Assembly: GCA_947463095.1 (NCBI GenBank)
Contig: CANHRE010000001.1
Coordinates: 74,719 to 118,846, forward strand
Origin: Flavobacteriales bacterium
Lineage (GTDB): Bacteria > Bacteroidota > Bacteroidia > NS11-12g > UBA955
Reading direction: 5' to 3'
DNA length: 44,128 nucleotides
Part shown: in pieces, positions 33,723 to 41,891 of the stretch
How the letters are laid out: each line of letters starts with the position of its first letter
How positions within the stretch are numbered: the first letter of the stretch is position 1
The notes under the pieces: model-generated
The model's input: only the letters and a program-made list of their open reading frames with translations
Databases searched by the model: none
What the model was told of the DNA's origin: nothing
Made by a program: the position numbers and the translations under genes

Positions 33723-36700
33723 TCATTCCAGCACATGTACCACGCCTGTTTGAGTATAGCGGCGGTTGTCCCAGCCCATATACACGACCATCCAGGCAAA
33801 CACGTTATCGAAGGGTTTTCCCTGTCCCATAATGCCGGGCCACTGCAGCTTCTTGTTTTTAGAATCAAAAACCTTTTCACCCCAGCGGTTAAACACCATC
33901 ATGTGGTAGTCGCGCACAAATACCGGCACAGTGCCCCAAACATCGTTCATTTCATCGCCGTTGGGTGTAAAGGCGTCGGGTACATACAATTCCGGGGGCT
34001 GGAACAGGTAAATTTCATTGCTGTTGCTTTCGGCATTGTACCCCCCGGAGGCTTCGCGGGCTTTGACGCGATAGAAATAGCCGCCCCAGTCATAGTTGAG
34101 TTTATTGTCGCGGTAATCAAAGCCCGGATGCGGCAGCGCAACAAGTGGGCGCAAAGTTCCTGTGTCCACTCGCCGTTCCAACACATAATCAGAAACCCCT
34201 CCTTTCCAGTAATCGTACTCCATCCACGAAAGGTCAAAATAATATTGGGGCTTGCCCGTAGCATCACCTTTCAACACGATGGTACAAGCGCGGTTCGACC
34301 TATTGCTCACGTGACCGCAACGGTCCAGAACACGCACTTTATAACAATAGCTTTCAAGGTCAACAAGCACATCGCGGTCGGTATAGAAACTGTCGTCGCG
34401 GTTGGTGATTGTGGCAATAATCTTATAGGGCTGCTTACCGTCGCGGCTGGCACGGTACAGTTCATAACTGCCAAAATCCGCTTCTCCGCTCCGCAACCAT
34501 ATCACTTGTACTTCTTTATCATCAACAACAGTTGCAGTGATGATGTAGGTGCTGTCTATTGGCGCGTTCAATTCCTTTTGGGTGCATACCCTGAAACCCC
34601 GGTCGGTAAATACGTTGCAAGTGTTCACGCCTATAAAAAAGTAGCAATAATTGCGCACTCTGGGATTCATGGCATTACGGTCTGTAAAACTGCCTCCACT
34701 GGCGTTGCGTATGGTATCAAGTGTAATGACATTCGCCCCTTCCTGCCTTTTGAGAATCAGGCACTTCCAGTATTGATGCGCGGGGGAAGCGGGCCATTGA
34801 AGGGTTACCACACCGGTAGTTTCGTTTAACAGCAGACATATCTCCCCAGGCGGCTCCACAACAGGCGGAGGGTCTACAAGAATTTTTATGGTATTCCAGG
34901 TGGTATCCATTTTAGGACAGCCCTGATCGTGCACCCGCACGCGGAGCAAGAAGGTATCCTTTCCGGAATGGTTGCAGTTGGTATTCCATTGCACATTAGC
35001 CACGGAACGTCCCGCTCCCTTGTTGAGGCTAAGCACGGGATAAGGCCCCTGAACAGAATCCCAAGCCTTGCCGATTCGTTCAATTTCAAGGTAGACCGTA
35101 TCCTGCTCGTCGGGATCTGTACCCACGATATTGAAATTGAGCACCTCGGTGGCCGTGATGCGATAGATGGTATCTCTGGAAACAGGTTTCTGGTTCAGAT
35201 TTTCAAAATCTATCTTGAAAATAGCATTGTTGCAGTTATCGCTGTTGTTGGTTCGGCTGTATGCCCCTGGCGTGGTTGGGAACAATCCATTCTGACCACA
35301 ACCCGCACAAACGGCTTGGTAGATGATGCCCTTCTTGTCGAAACGCGAGGTGCCGCCGTCCACGTGCTCATCGGCATCGATGGTTCTGGTCGAAATGCCG
35401 CCGAAGTAGGTTCCGTATAACAGTTTGCTGAAGTTCCTTCCCAGAACGGCGATGTAAAAATCGCTGCCGTCTGTAGTGCGTTGCACGGCATTCGGTGTTA
35501 TAGGCATGTTTCTGGTATTGCCCCTATTTTTCTGGCTCTTAGGTACATTGCTGTTGGTTGATCCGCCCCAGCCGGAAACAAAAATTCGGTCGCAGCGATC
35601 TACCAGAAAAGCAGAAGGCGAAATATTGGGAACCTGTCCTCCGCTGCCAAAGGCGGTGCTCAGGTCAATGGCGCTCAAATCGGATCTGAATCGCGTGATG
35701 AACTGACCACCACCGGCATTACCGAACACCCCCGGGCTAATGTACCAAGAGCCTTCAGTTTGACCGAAAACATAGGGTCTTCCTTTGGTATCTGTTTGCA
35801 CGAAATAGCACTGGTCGTAAGCGGGCGTTCCGACAAATAAACCCGACTGAAAGACGCCGGTATAACGGTTCAGCCTTACAAGAAATCCGTCGGCCATACC
35901 CCCCCTGTTGGTGTTAGCAAAGGATTGAAAAGGCAAAGGGAACCGGGTACTGTTGGTTCCTCCGCTGATGAAAATATCCTGATTCAATCCCAGCGCCAGG
36001 CCATATCCGGCATCGTAACCGGTACCGCCCAGGCAGGTACTCCATTTCAACTGGTTGAGGCTGTTGTCCATACACATCACCACGGCATCCTGGTTACCAG
36101 CAAAGGTCTGCACCTGGTTTTTCAGCGGAAAATCAGCACTGTAACTGGTGGATGACAGGTAGATATTGCCCAGGGAATCGCACAGCACTTCACCGCGGAA
36201 CTCATCGGCGTAGTTGTACATCAGGGGAATACCGTTGGCATCGGGAAGAGGTTCGCGATCTCCGAGCATGCCATCAATACCTGAGCCGCCCGCAAAAGTT
36301 GCCGCCATCAAGCCCGTACCGGAGGCATTAAGCTTGGCCAGTACTATGTCATAGTCGCCGTTATGGCTTAAATCCCATCCTTTACCGGTATTGGGGAAAT
36401 CGGCGCTGCGGGTGGAGCCCAGGATAACCAGGTTTCCTGCAGGGTCAACAATCATCGAATGTGGCTGTTCATTGCTGCTGCCGCCCAGGTAGGTAGCATA
36501 GAGCAGGCGTTTACCATCGGGAGAGAATTTCAGAATGCCCATATCCCTGCTTCCACCATAACCGGTGCGCGATTCAGGATCGCCACCGCCAAATCGAGGC
36601 TGATAGCTACCCATGCTGGTGGGAAAGCCAAAATCAAACACCGTTCCCCCGGCATAGGCATTGCCAAAATCGTCGTAAGTGCCTGTGCAGCCAAAGTTGT

Positions 36701-37436
36701 CGGCAAAGGACCCTGAGTAGGTGGAAAAAACCAATACAGGGTCTATCACCAGGGGCCCTTTGAAGCGCTGTGGCAATTCAATATGAAACTTCACCGTATC
36801 ACCCTTCAGCACATATGCAGCTTCGTAGGCATCTCCGGTACCTTGTTCTGGGTCATATACCAGCGGGATGTGTTCCTGAACAGCACCCAGAGCCGTTTCA
36901 ATATGCAGACGGCCTTTAAATATTGTGGGCAAACCAACGCCTTCATAAAGAATACCGATGCGGGAGGGATCTACCCCTGCCTGAAGGTGTAGATTATATT
37001 TAAGAGAATTACCCTCGGCGCTCAGTTCCAGATCCACTCCGGGGTACAAACCGCGCAACCATATTGACGCATAAGCTTGAGCCTTAAAGGCCCATTTAGC
37101 AGGATTATTGCCATGAAGGAAATTATAAAATTCAGGTGCCGGATGCTCCCCTTCGGCCTGCAGCTTTGGAGCAGCGTTACAAAAACGCATACGGTACGCA
37201 TGCATGAGCAGTGAATCACCTTCGGCAACATCATGATGCCATAATTGGGCCTTAGCTCGATCATAGCGTTGAAACACCAGCGCATCGCGTTCCACATACA
37301 ACTTTCCACCTTGTAAATCTGCCCGGAACAATACCTGAGAAGGCCATTGTCCTAGATTTTCCACAAAACGCAATTGTGCGTTCAGCGCTCCGCAGAAAAA
37401 AATGCCTAGGAAAGTGGTGAGCAGTTTAAAAAACAC
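33723..37436 (-). CDS. Large SBBP-repeat surface protein, T9SS type B
   Basis: A 1237-residue protein with signal peptide 'FFCGALNAQ' (1-20). The N-terminal domain (about 22-230, 'RFVENLGQWPSQVLFRADLQGGKLYVERDALVF') matches the DUF7948-type domain that precedes SBBP beta-propeller repeats. The propeller repeats (about 230-700) show motifs such as 'ILKFSPDGKRLLYATYLGGSS' and 'KWSTCLGGTGYDAGYGLALG'. Fibronectin III-like modules (about 800-1140) follow, then the CHU_C sorting domain ('VPDAFTPNGDEMNDVWGT', 'VFNRWGEKVFDSKN', ending 'GVVHVLE'). The apparent start is GTG; the frame is closed by TAA 11 codons upstream and no ATG lies between. It is divergent from fmt. Confidence 0.85.
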   Translation of the reverse strand: MFFKLLTTFLGIFFCGALNAQLRFVENLGQWPSQVLFRADLQGGKLYVERDALVFQRYDRAKAQLWHHDVAEGDSLLMHAYRMRFCNAAPKLQAEGEHPAPEFYNFLHGNNPAKWAFKAQAYASIWLRGLYPGVDLELSAEGNSLKYNLHLQAGVDPSRIGILYEGVGLPTIFKGRLHIETALGAVQEHIPLVYDPEQGTGDAYEAAYVLKGDTVKFHIELPQRFKGPLVIDPVLVFSTYSGSFADNFGCTGTYDDFGNAYAGGTVFDFGFPTSMGSYQPRFGGGDPESRTGYGGSRDMGILKFSPDGKRLLYATYLGGSSNEQPHSMIVDPAGNLVILGSTRSADFPNTGKGWDLSHNGDYDIVLAKLNASGTGLMAATFAGGSGIDGMLGDREPLPDANGIPLMYNYADEFRGEVLCDSLGNIYLSSTSYSADFPLKNQVQTFAGNQDAVVMCMDNSLNQLKWSTCLGGTGYDAGYGLALGLNQDIFISGGTNSTRFPLPFQSFANTNRGGMADGFLVRLNRYTGVFQSGLFVGTPAYDQCYFVQTDTKGRPYVFGQTEGSWYISPGVFGNAGGGQFITRFRSDLSAIDLSTAFGSGGQVPNISPSAFLVDRCDRIFVSGWGGSTNSNVPKSQKNRGNTRNMPITPNAVQRTTDGSDFYIAVLGRNFSKLLYGTYFGGISTRTIDADEHVDGGTSRFDKKGIIYQAVCAGCGQNGLFPTTPGAYSRTNNSDNCNNAIFKIDFENLNQKPVSRDTIYRITATEVLNFNIVGTDPDEQDTVYLEIERIGKAWDSVQGPYPVLSLNKGAGRSVANVQWNTNCNHSGKDTFLLRVRVHDQGCPKMDTTWNTIKILVDPPPVVEPPGEICLLLNETTGVVTLQWPASPAHQYWKCLILKRQEGANVITLDTIRNASGGSFTDRNAMNPRVRNYCYFFIGVNTCNVFTDRGFRVCTQKELNAPIDSTYIITATVVDDKEVQVIWLRSGEADFGSYELYRASRDGKQPYKIIATITNRDDSFYTDRDVLVDLESYCYKVRVLDRCGHVSNRSNRACTIVLKGDATGKPQYYFDLSWMEYDYWKGGVSDYVLERRVDTGTLRPLVALPHPGFDYRDNKLNYDWGGYFYRVKAREASGGYNAESNSNEIYLFQPPELYVPDAFTPNGDEMNDVWGTVPVFVRDYHMMVFNRWGEKVFDSKNKKLQWPGIMGQGKPFDNVFAWMVVYMGWDNRRYTQTGVVHVLE

Positions 37437-37491
37437 AAACAGCGGGGTTTTTACACAAATTTAGGGAAATTTGCCCTCCCATATTCCTTTG

Positions 37492-38403
37492 ATGCGGATC
37501 CTGTTTTTCGGTACCCCTGAGTTTGCGGCGTGCAGCCTTCGGCAGATTATAGACCACGGCTTCCAGGTGGTTGGCGTGGTAACGGCCCCGGACCGACCCG
37601 CCGGCCGAGGCCTCAATTTAAAGGAAAGTGCCGTGAAGCAGGTTGCGCTGGCAGCTAGGATTCCGGTTTTACAACCTGTGAACCTGAAAGCCGCTGAATT
37701 TCAGGAACAACTGCGCACCCTCGCTCCGGATTTAGGGGTGGTTATTGCTTTCCGCATGTTGCCTCAATCGGTTTGGAATATGCCTCCAATGGGCACCTTC
37801 AACCTGCACGCCTCCCTCCTTCCCGATTATCGCGGCGCAGCTCCTGTAAACAGGGTCTTAATGAATGGTGAAAAAAAGACTGGTGTGAGCACCTTTTTCC
37901 TGCGCCATGAGATTGATACAGGAGATATTTTACTGCAGGAATCGCTGGATATAGATCCCGAGGACAATGCAGGAAGCCTCCACGATCGCCTGATGCATCT
38001 GGGCGCAGCGCTGGTATTGCGCACCCTGGAAGGCATTCAGCAACAAAGCCTGACGCCAAAACCGCAGATGGTTAAAACACAACTTCATGCTGCGCCCAAA
38101 ATTTTCCCAGACGATTGCCGGATCCATTGGGACCAGGATTGCGAAGCAGTGCACAACCTGATACGCGGATTGTCGCCAGTACCCGGTGCTTTCACCACCT
38201 TTCAGGGTAAAACGGTGAAAATTCTGGAAAGCCGTCCATGGGCGGAATTAGATTTTTTGCCCGGAAGTTGGCATAAGCTGGAACACAACCGCGTGGTGAT
38301 TGGTTGTTCTAAAGGCGCCGTTGAGGTGCTAACATTGCAGCCGGAAGGGAAGAAGAAGATGGCCGCTGCCGATTTTGCCAATGGCTGGATGCATCGCGTC
38401 TGA
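37492..38403 (+). CDS. fmt: Methionyl-tRNA formyltransferase
   Basis: A 303-residue enzyme that formylates initiator Met-tRNA with 10-formyl-THF. Visible are 'MRILFFGTPEFAA' (1-13), the 'GRGLNLKESAVKQVA' loop, the catalytic 'FNLHASLLPDYRGAAPVNRVLMNGE' (Asn, His, then 'LLPxYRGAAP') and 'RHEIDTGDIL' with the catalytic Asp. The C-terminal OB-fold domain begins near 205. I used the ATG at 37492, as the seven upstream codons begin with TTG and add no conserved residues. The CTTTG just before the ATG resembles the end of a -7 promoter element. Confidence 0.96.
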   Translation: MRILFFGTPEFAACSLRQIIDHGFQVVGVVTAPDRPAGRGLNLKESAVKQVALAARIPVLQPVNLKAAEFQEQLRTLAPDLGVVIAFRMLPQSVWNMPPMGTFNLHASLLPDYRGAAPVNRVLMNGEKKTGVSTFFLRHEIDTGDILLQESLDIDPEDNAGSLHDRLMHLGAALVLRTLEGIQQQSLTPKPQMVKTQLHAAPKIFPDDCRIHWDQDCEAVHNLIRGLSPVPGAFTTFQGKTVKILESRPWAELDFLPGSWHKLEHNRVVIGCSKGAVEVLTLQPEGKKKMAAADFANGWMHRV

Positions 38404-38593
38404 ATTGCCCTTGAAGTACATCGCTCCGACGCGCAATGCCAAGTATTTTCGATTTTTTCAACTTTTCCTATGATGAAATTTGGATTTGTGAAAGCTTTCT
38501 TTCTAAATTGCTGATTACAAATCGCTGAAAGCCTATAGATAAACCCTTACCACAGAAGCTTTACGAAGAAGTTCGTCTGTAATTACACCAACC

Positions 38594-38602
38594 AAAGGAG
38601 GG
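38594..38602 (+). promoter_or_regulatory. Strong Shine-Dalgarno sequence of the ECF sigma gene
   Basis: AAAGGAGGG lies 7 bases before the ATG at 38610 and could pair with eight or nine bases of the 16S 3' tail. I found no comparable element in front of any other start in this window, in line with the general lack of Shine-Dalgarno use in Bacteroidota. Confidence 0.8.
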
Positions 38603-38609
38603 TTTAACT

Positions 38610-39188
38610 ATGCAAAAAAACTTGATTCCCGACCAAAGTCTTGTTGTTTCCTATCTGGAAGGAAATGAGGCTGCGCTTGAAATGTTAATCAGGCGTTACA
38701 AACAGAAGGTATTAACCTCCATTTACATGCTGGTGCATGATCGTTATCTGGCGGAAGATATTTTCCAGGAAACGTTCATCAAGGTGATTCATTCACTCAG
38801 GCAGGGTAAGTATCAGCATGAAGGCAAGTTTCTTCCCTGGGTTATACGCATTGCCAGGAATTTGAGCATCGACCACATCAGGAGGCGCAAGAAAATGCCC
38901 GCCATCACCGACAGTGAGGGAAGAGATGTTTTTGGCTACATCAAAGTTGAAGAACCCAACGCTCAGGACCGCATGGAGTTGAATCAAACCAATGGCCTGT
39001 TGTTCGAACTAATAGAGAAGTTGCCTGAGGAACAAAGGGAGGTGTTGATTTTACGACATTACGGCGACCTGAGCTTCAAAGAAATAGCAGAGCTTACCGG
39101 TTGCAGCATCAACACGGCGCTGGGCAGAATGCGCTATGCCATCCTAAACCTCAGAAAAATGATGGTTTTTGTCGAACAAAGGCAATAA
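38610..39188 (+). CDS. RNA polymerase sigma factor, ECF type
   Basis: A 192-residue sigma-70 family factor with only regions 2 and 4. Region 2 covers about 20-95 ('LIRRYKQKVLTSIYMLVHDRYLAEDIFQETFIKV', then 'WVIRIARNLSIDHIRRRK'). Region 4 covers about 130-188 ('LPEEQREVLILRHYGDLSFKEIAELTGCSINTALGRMRYAILNLRK'). It directs RNA polymerase to a special promoter set, which cannot be inferred here. The following gene is a small, probable anti-sigma partner, 36 bases downstream. Translation is probably under unusual control because of the strong Shine-Dalgarno sequence. Confidence 0.93.
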   Translation: MQKNLIPDQSLVVSYLEGNEAALEMLIRRYKQKVLTSIYMLVHDRYLAEDIFQETFIKVIHSLRQGKYQHEGKFLPWVIRIARNLSIDHIRRRKKMPAITDSEGRDVFGYIKVEEPNAQDRMELNQTNGLLFELIEKLPEEQREVLILRHYGDLSFKEIAELTGCSINTALGRMRYAILNLRKMMVFVEQRQ

Positions 39189-39200
39189 CGGCAAGATTTC

Positions 39201-39223
39201 GGCGTTACCACTTTTTTAACGCC
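39201..39223 (+). promoter_or_regulatory. Hairpin just upstream of the small partner gene
   Basis: A perfect 7-bp inverted repeat (GGCGTTA / TAACGCC) with a 9-base pyrimidine-rich loop ends one base before the ATG at 39225. It could fold in the mRNA and limit ribosome access. It is not a terminator, since no T-run follows. Confidence 0.4.
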
Positions 39224-39224
39224 T

Positions 39225-39461
39225 ATGCATCCAACTATTACCCAAAACGACATCCTGCGCTATGCCTATGGTGAAACCACCACTGAAGAAACGGTGCTTA
39301 TTGAAGCCGCACTGGCTTCAGACGAGCAGCTTCAGGATTTCTATATCCTCCTGAAGCAGGTGGGTGATGACCTGAATCAGAAGATGTATGCCCCGCATCC
39401 AACGTCTGTCAATATCATCATGGAAGAATCGCAGGACAGTTCCCTGGAAATCAGCAACTGA
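39225..39461 (+). CDS. Small acidic partner of the sigma factor (putative anti-sigma)
   Basis: A 78-residue acidic protein ('TQNDILRYAYGETTTEETVLIEAAL', 'LQDFYILLKQVGDDLNQKMY'). Its helical N-terminal half resembles the sigma-binding part of short Bacteroidota anti-sigma-like proteins. It has no zinc motif and no membrane segment, so if it is an anti-sigma factor it is soluble. The evidence is mainly its position 36 bases after the sigma gene. Confidence 0.6.
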   Translation: MHPTITQNDILRYAYGETTTEETVLIEAALASDEQLQDFYILLKQVGDDLNQKMYAPHPTSVNIIMEESQDSSLEISN

Positions 39462-39558
39462 CCATCGTTTTATGGCAACAACGAAAACGGAATCTTCTTA
39501 AAAAATGCCATAGTTCAGCAAAAAAGACTTCTTTTGATGTTTGAATTGCAGCAACACT

Positions 39559-40524
39559 ATGGTCAATCAAAACGCCCTTGCTTCCATCCCTAAGCTCGAT
39601 CTTTCGGATTTTTTGAGTAATGACACTGCGCTGAAAACGCGATTCATTCAGGATTTAGGTAAGGCTTATGAAGACATCGGTTTTGTAGCCATCCGAAACC
39701 ACGGCGTAGACGCTATGCTTCTGGATCAGTTGTACGCAGATGTAAAGGCATTTTTCGCCTTACCGGAAACAGTGAAGATTAAATATGATGACACTGCCGG
39801 AGGCGGACAGCGCGGCTATACCGGATTTGGAAAGGAACACGCAAAAGACCGGAATGCCGGCGATCTGAAAGAATTCTGGCATTTTGGGCAGTACGCACCG
39901 GAAAGTGACCCACTTTATTCATTTTATCCAGCTAACAAAACCGTAACTGACGTACCCCGATTCAACGAAAGCGGCAAGGCCATTTACCAGGCCCTCGAGC
40001 ATTGTGGGGTCCAGATATTGCGCGCCATTGCCCTGCACCTGAATTTACAGGAAGATTATTTTGATGACAAAGTGCGCTGCGGAAACAGCATCCTTCGTCC
40101 TATACACTATCCTCCGATCACCGGTGAGCCTAAAGATGCCATCCGCGCAGGTGAGCACGAAGACATCAACCTGATTACGCTGCTGGTTGGTGCCAGTGCC
40201 GATGGATTGGAAGTTTTGGATCGAAGCGGCAGCTGGGTTGCGGTAACAGAAGTAGAAAACCACATCGTGGTCAATGTTGGCGATATGCTCCAAAGGTTAA
40301 CCAACGACAGATTGAAAAGTACTACGCATCGGGTGGTGAACCCGCCACGGGAACTATGGAATACCCCGCGCTACAGCATACCGTTCTTCCTGCATCCCAG
40401 GCCGGAAACGCGTTTGGATTGTCTGCCCTCCTGTATTGACCAGACGCATCCAAAAAAATACGCCGATTGTTCCGCCAACGAATTCCTGATGGAACGCCTG
40501 CGGGAAATTGGTTTGATTAAATAA
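39559..40524 (+). CDS. 2-oxoglutarate/Fe(II) dioxygenase, isopenicillin N synthase family
   Basis: A 321-residue double-stranded beta-helix oxygenase. The N-terminal DIOX_N part is 'IPKLDLSDFLSNDTALKTRFIQDLGKAYEDIGFVAIRNHGV'. The iron triad is His and Asp in 'GEHEDINLITLLV' and the distal His in 'KSTTHRVVNP'. The 'RYSIPFFLHP' motif contains the Arg and Ser that bind 2-oxoglutarate. The substrate cannot be inferred; bacterial members oxidise small molecules of many kinds. I used the ATG at 39559, six codons inside the longest frame, which begins with TTG. Confidence 0.9.
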   Translation: MVNQNALASIPKLDLSDFLSNDTALKTRFIQDLGKAYEDIGFVAIRNHGVDAMLLDQLYADVKAFFALPETVKIKYDDTAGGGQRGYTGFGKEHAKDRNAGDLKEFWHFGQYAPESDPLYSFYPANKTVTDVPRFNESGKAIYQALEHCGVQILRAIALHLNLQEDYFDDKVRCGNSILRPIHYPPITGEPKDAIRAGEHEDINLITLLVGASADGLEVLDRSGSWVAVTEVENHIVVNVGDMLQRLTNDRLKSTTHRVVNPPRELWNTPRYSIPFFLHPRPETRLDCLPSCIDQTHPKKYADCSANEFLMERLREIGLIK

Positions 40525-40530
40525 GGTTCA

Positions 40531-41049
40531 TCAGGGAAGAAACATATTTTTCAACTCCTGAGCTTCATCGGGCTTCATCTTCCCTGCCAGAATTAAACGC
40601 ACCTGTCTGCGCCTTAGGGCCCCGTCAAAACGCTGCTTTTCCACTTCTGTTTCAGGCTGAAGATCCGGCACCCTGACCGGTTTGTTCCTGCTGTCCAACG
40701 CAACGAAGGTGTAATATGCTTCATTGCAACGAACAATTTCATTTCGTGGAATATTTTGGGCAAAAACCTCCAGGTACACTTCCATGCTGGAGTTAAAGGC
40801 ACGTGAAACCTGAGCCTGAAGGGTAACAACATCGCCCAGGTGAATGGCTTCTTTAAAAGAAACACTGTCTACGGATGCTGTAACTACAATCTGGTTGCTG
40901 TGCTTTTGGGCTGCAATGGCCGCACAAATATCCATCCAGTGCAGCAAACGCCCTCCCATCAAATTCCCAAGGGTATTGGTATCGTTGGGCAAAACAATCT
41001 CATTCATAATGGTGAAGCTTTCGGCAGATTTGCGGGTTTTGTTGCTCAT
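40531..41049 (-). CDS. Acyl-CoA thioesterase, hotdog fold
   Basis: A 172-residue hotdog-fold thioesterase of the YciA/BACH type. It has 'NEIVLPNDTNTLGNLMGGRLLHWMDICAAIAAQKHSN', with the conserved catalytic Asp and Gly-Gly turn, then 'SVSFKEAIHLGDVVTLQAQV'. It hydrolyses acyl-CoA to free acid and CoA; chain-length preference cannot be told. A C-terminal tail (about 140-172) extends beyond the minimal domain. It converges with the dioxygenase gene 6 bases away. Confidence 0.9.
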   Translation of the reverse strand: MSNKTRKSAESFTIMNEIVLPNDTNTLGNLMGGRLLHWMDICAAIAAQKHSNQIVVTASVDSVSFKEAIHLGDVVTLQAQVSRAFNSSMEVYLEVFAQNIPRNEIVRCNEAYYTFVALDSRNKPVRVPDLQPETEVEKQRFDGALRRRQVRLILAGKMKPDEAQELKNMFLP

Positions 41050-41069
41050 AGTCTCTAGGGTACAAAAAT

Positions 41070-41094
41070 AAAGACCGGCTGTAGGCCGGTCTTT
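41070..41094 (-). terminator. Intrinsic terminator of rplU-rpmA
   Basis: A perfect 10-bp inverted repeat (AAAGACCGGC / GCCGGTCTTT) with a 5-base loop lies 26 bases beyond the rpmA stop. On the minus strand it is followed by the T-rich TTTATTTTTG. Confidence 0.88.
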
Positions 41095-41120
41095 GGAACT
41101 TTTACGAATGGTAGAGGTTT

Positions 41121-41381
41121 TTATGCCTCGGCATGAACTACCGACACAAAAGACCTGTTTTTGGCCCCTTTGTGGAATTTCACCACACCAGGGATGAGTG
41201 CAAACAAGGTGTGATCCTTGCCAATGCCCACATTGGTGCCGGGGTGATGTTTGGTACCGCGTTGGCGAACAATGATGTTGCCGGCGATTACTTTCTGACC
41301 TCCGAAGATTTTCACCCCAAGCCTTTTGCTATGGGATTCGCGTCCGTTTTTACTACTGCCTGCGCCTTTTTTATGTGCCAT
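41121..41381 (-). CDS. rpmA: 50S ribosomal protein L27
   Basis: An 86-residue bL27 beginning '[24 protein letters not shown]', with the family motif '[27 protein letters not shown]'. The N-terminal tail reaches towards the peptidyl-transferase centre. No cleavable pre-sequence is present, unlike in Firmicutes. It follows rplU by 19 bases and shares its promoter. Confidence 0.97.
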   Translation of the reverse strand: MAHKKGAGSSKNGRESHSKRLGVKIFGGQKVIAGNIIVRQRGTKHHPGTNVGIGKDHTLFALIPGVVKFHKGAKNRSFVSVVHAEA

Positions 41382-41400
41382 GTCTGTTCGTATTTAAACG

Positions 41401-41712
41401 TTAAGCCTTAATGGATTCAATCTGAATGCGGGTGAACTGCTGGCGGTGGCCGCGTTTTACAGCATAGCCTTTGCGCCTTTTCTTTTTAAACACCAGTACT
41501 TTATCGCCCTTTACATGGCTAAGCACTTTAGCTTCCACGCTTCCGCCACTGATGAGGGGCGTTCCTACCTGGGTTTTGCCGTTATTTTCCACAAGCAACA
41601 CCCGGTCGAAGGAAACTTTAGAACCTTCTTCCGCTGCCAGCCTGTGTACATAAATGGACTGATTCTCAGCCACTTTGAACTGCTTGCCTGCTATTTCTAC
41701 AACTGCGTACAT
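41401..41712 (-). CDS. rplU: 50S ribosomal protein L21
   Basis: A 103-residue bL21 beginning 'MYAVVEIAGKQFKV'. The conserved tail is 'KKRRKGYAVKRGHRQQFTRIQIESI'. It binds 23S rRNA and is the first gene of the rplU-rpmA operon. Confidence 0.97.
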   Translation of the reverse strand: MYAVVEIAGKQFKVAENQSIYVHRLAAEEGSKVSFDRVLLVENNGKTQVGTPLISGGSVEAKVLSHVKGDKVLVFKKKRRKGYAVKRGHRQQFTRIQIESIKA

Positions 41713-41729
41713 GTCCGAAAAATGAGGCG

Positions 41730-41761
41730 CAAACTTAGCACTTTTTTATCCAAAGTCCAAA
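41730..41761 (-). promoter_or_regulatory. Promoter of rplU-rpmA
   Basis: On the minus strand TTTG (41758-41761), a 20-base spacer and TAAGTTTG (41730-41737) form a full consensus Bacteroidota promoter. The rplU ATG lies 17 bases downstream, so the leader is short. Confidence 0.7.
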
Positions 41762-41876
41762 GCTTCCCTGCAAAATGCCCTATTTCCATGCAAATAAAAC
41801 TGGCAGGAGGTTCGTTTACCATACATAAAGCCGCAAATTGTGGAAACATTCACGTTCCTGAACATGAGCGGAGTTT

Positions 41877-41884
41877 TACTTTTG
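41877..41884 (+). promoter_or_regulatory. -7 promoter element of the barrel gene at 41892
   Basis: TACTTTTG is a full TAnnTTTG match ending 7 bases before the ATG, so transcription would start very near the start codon. The -33 element is weak (TTC, 19 bases upstream). Confidence 0.45.
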
Positions 41885-41891
41885 AACTGCA

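Noticed and set aside
33687-34829. 380-residue plus-strand open frame
   Set aside because: It is antisense to the SBBP/T9SS type B gene and has no recognisable domain.
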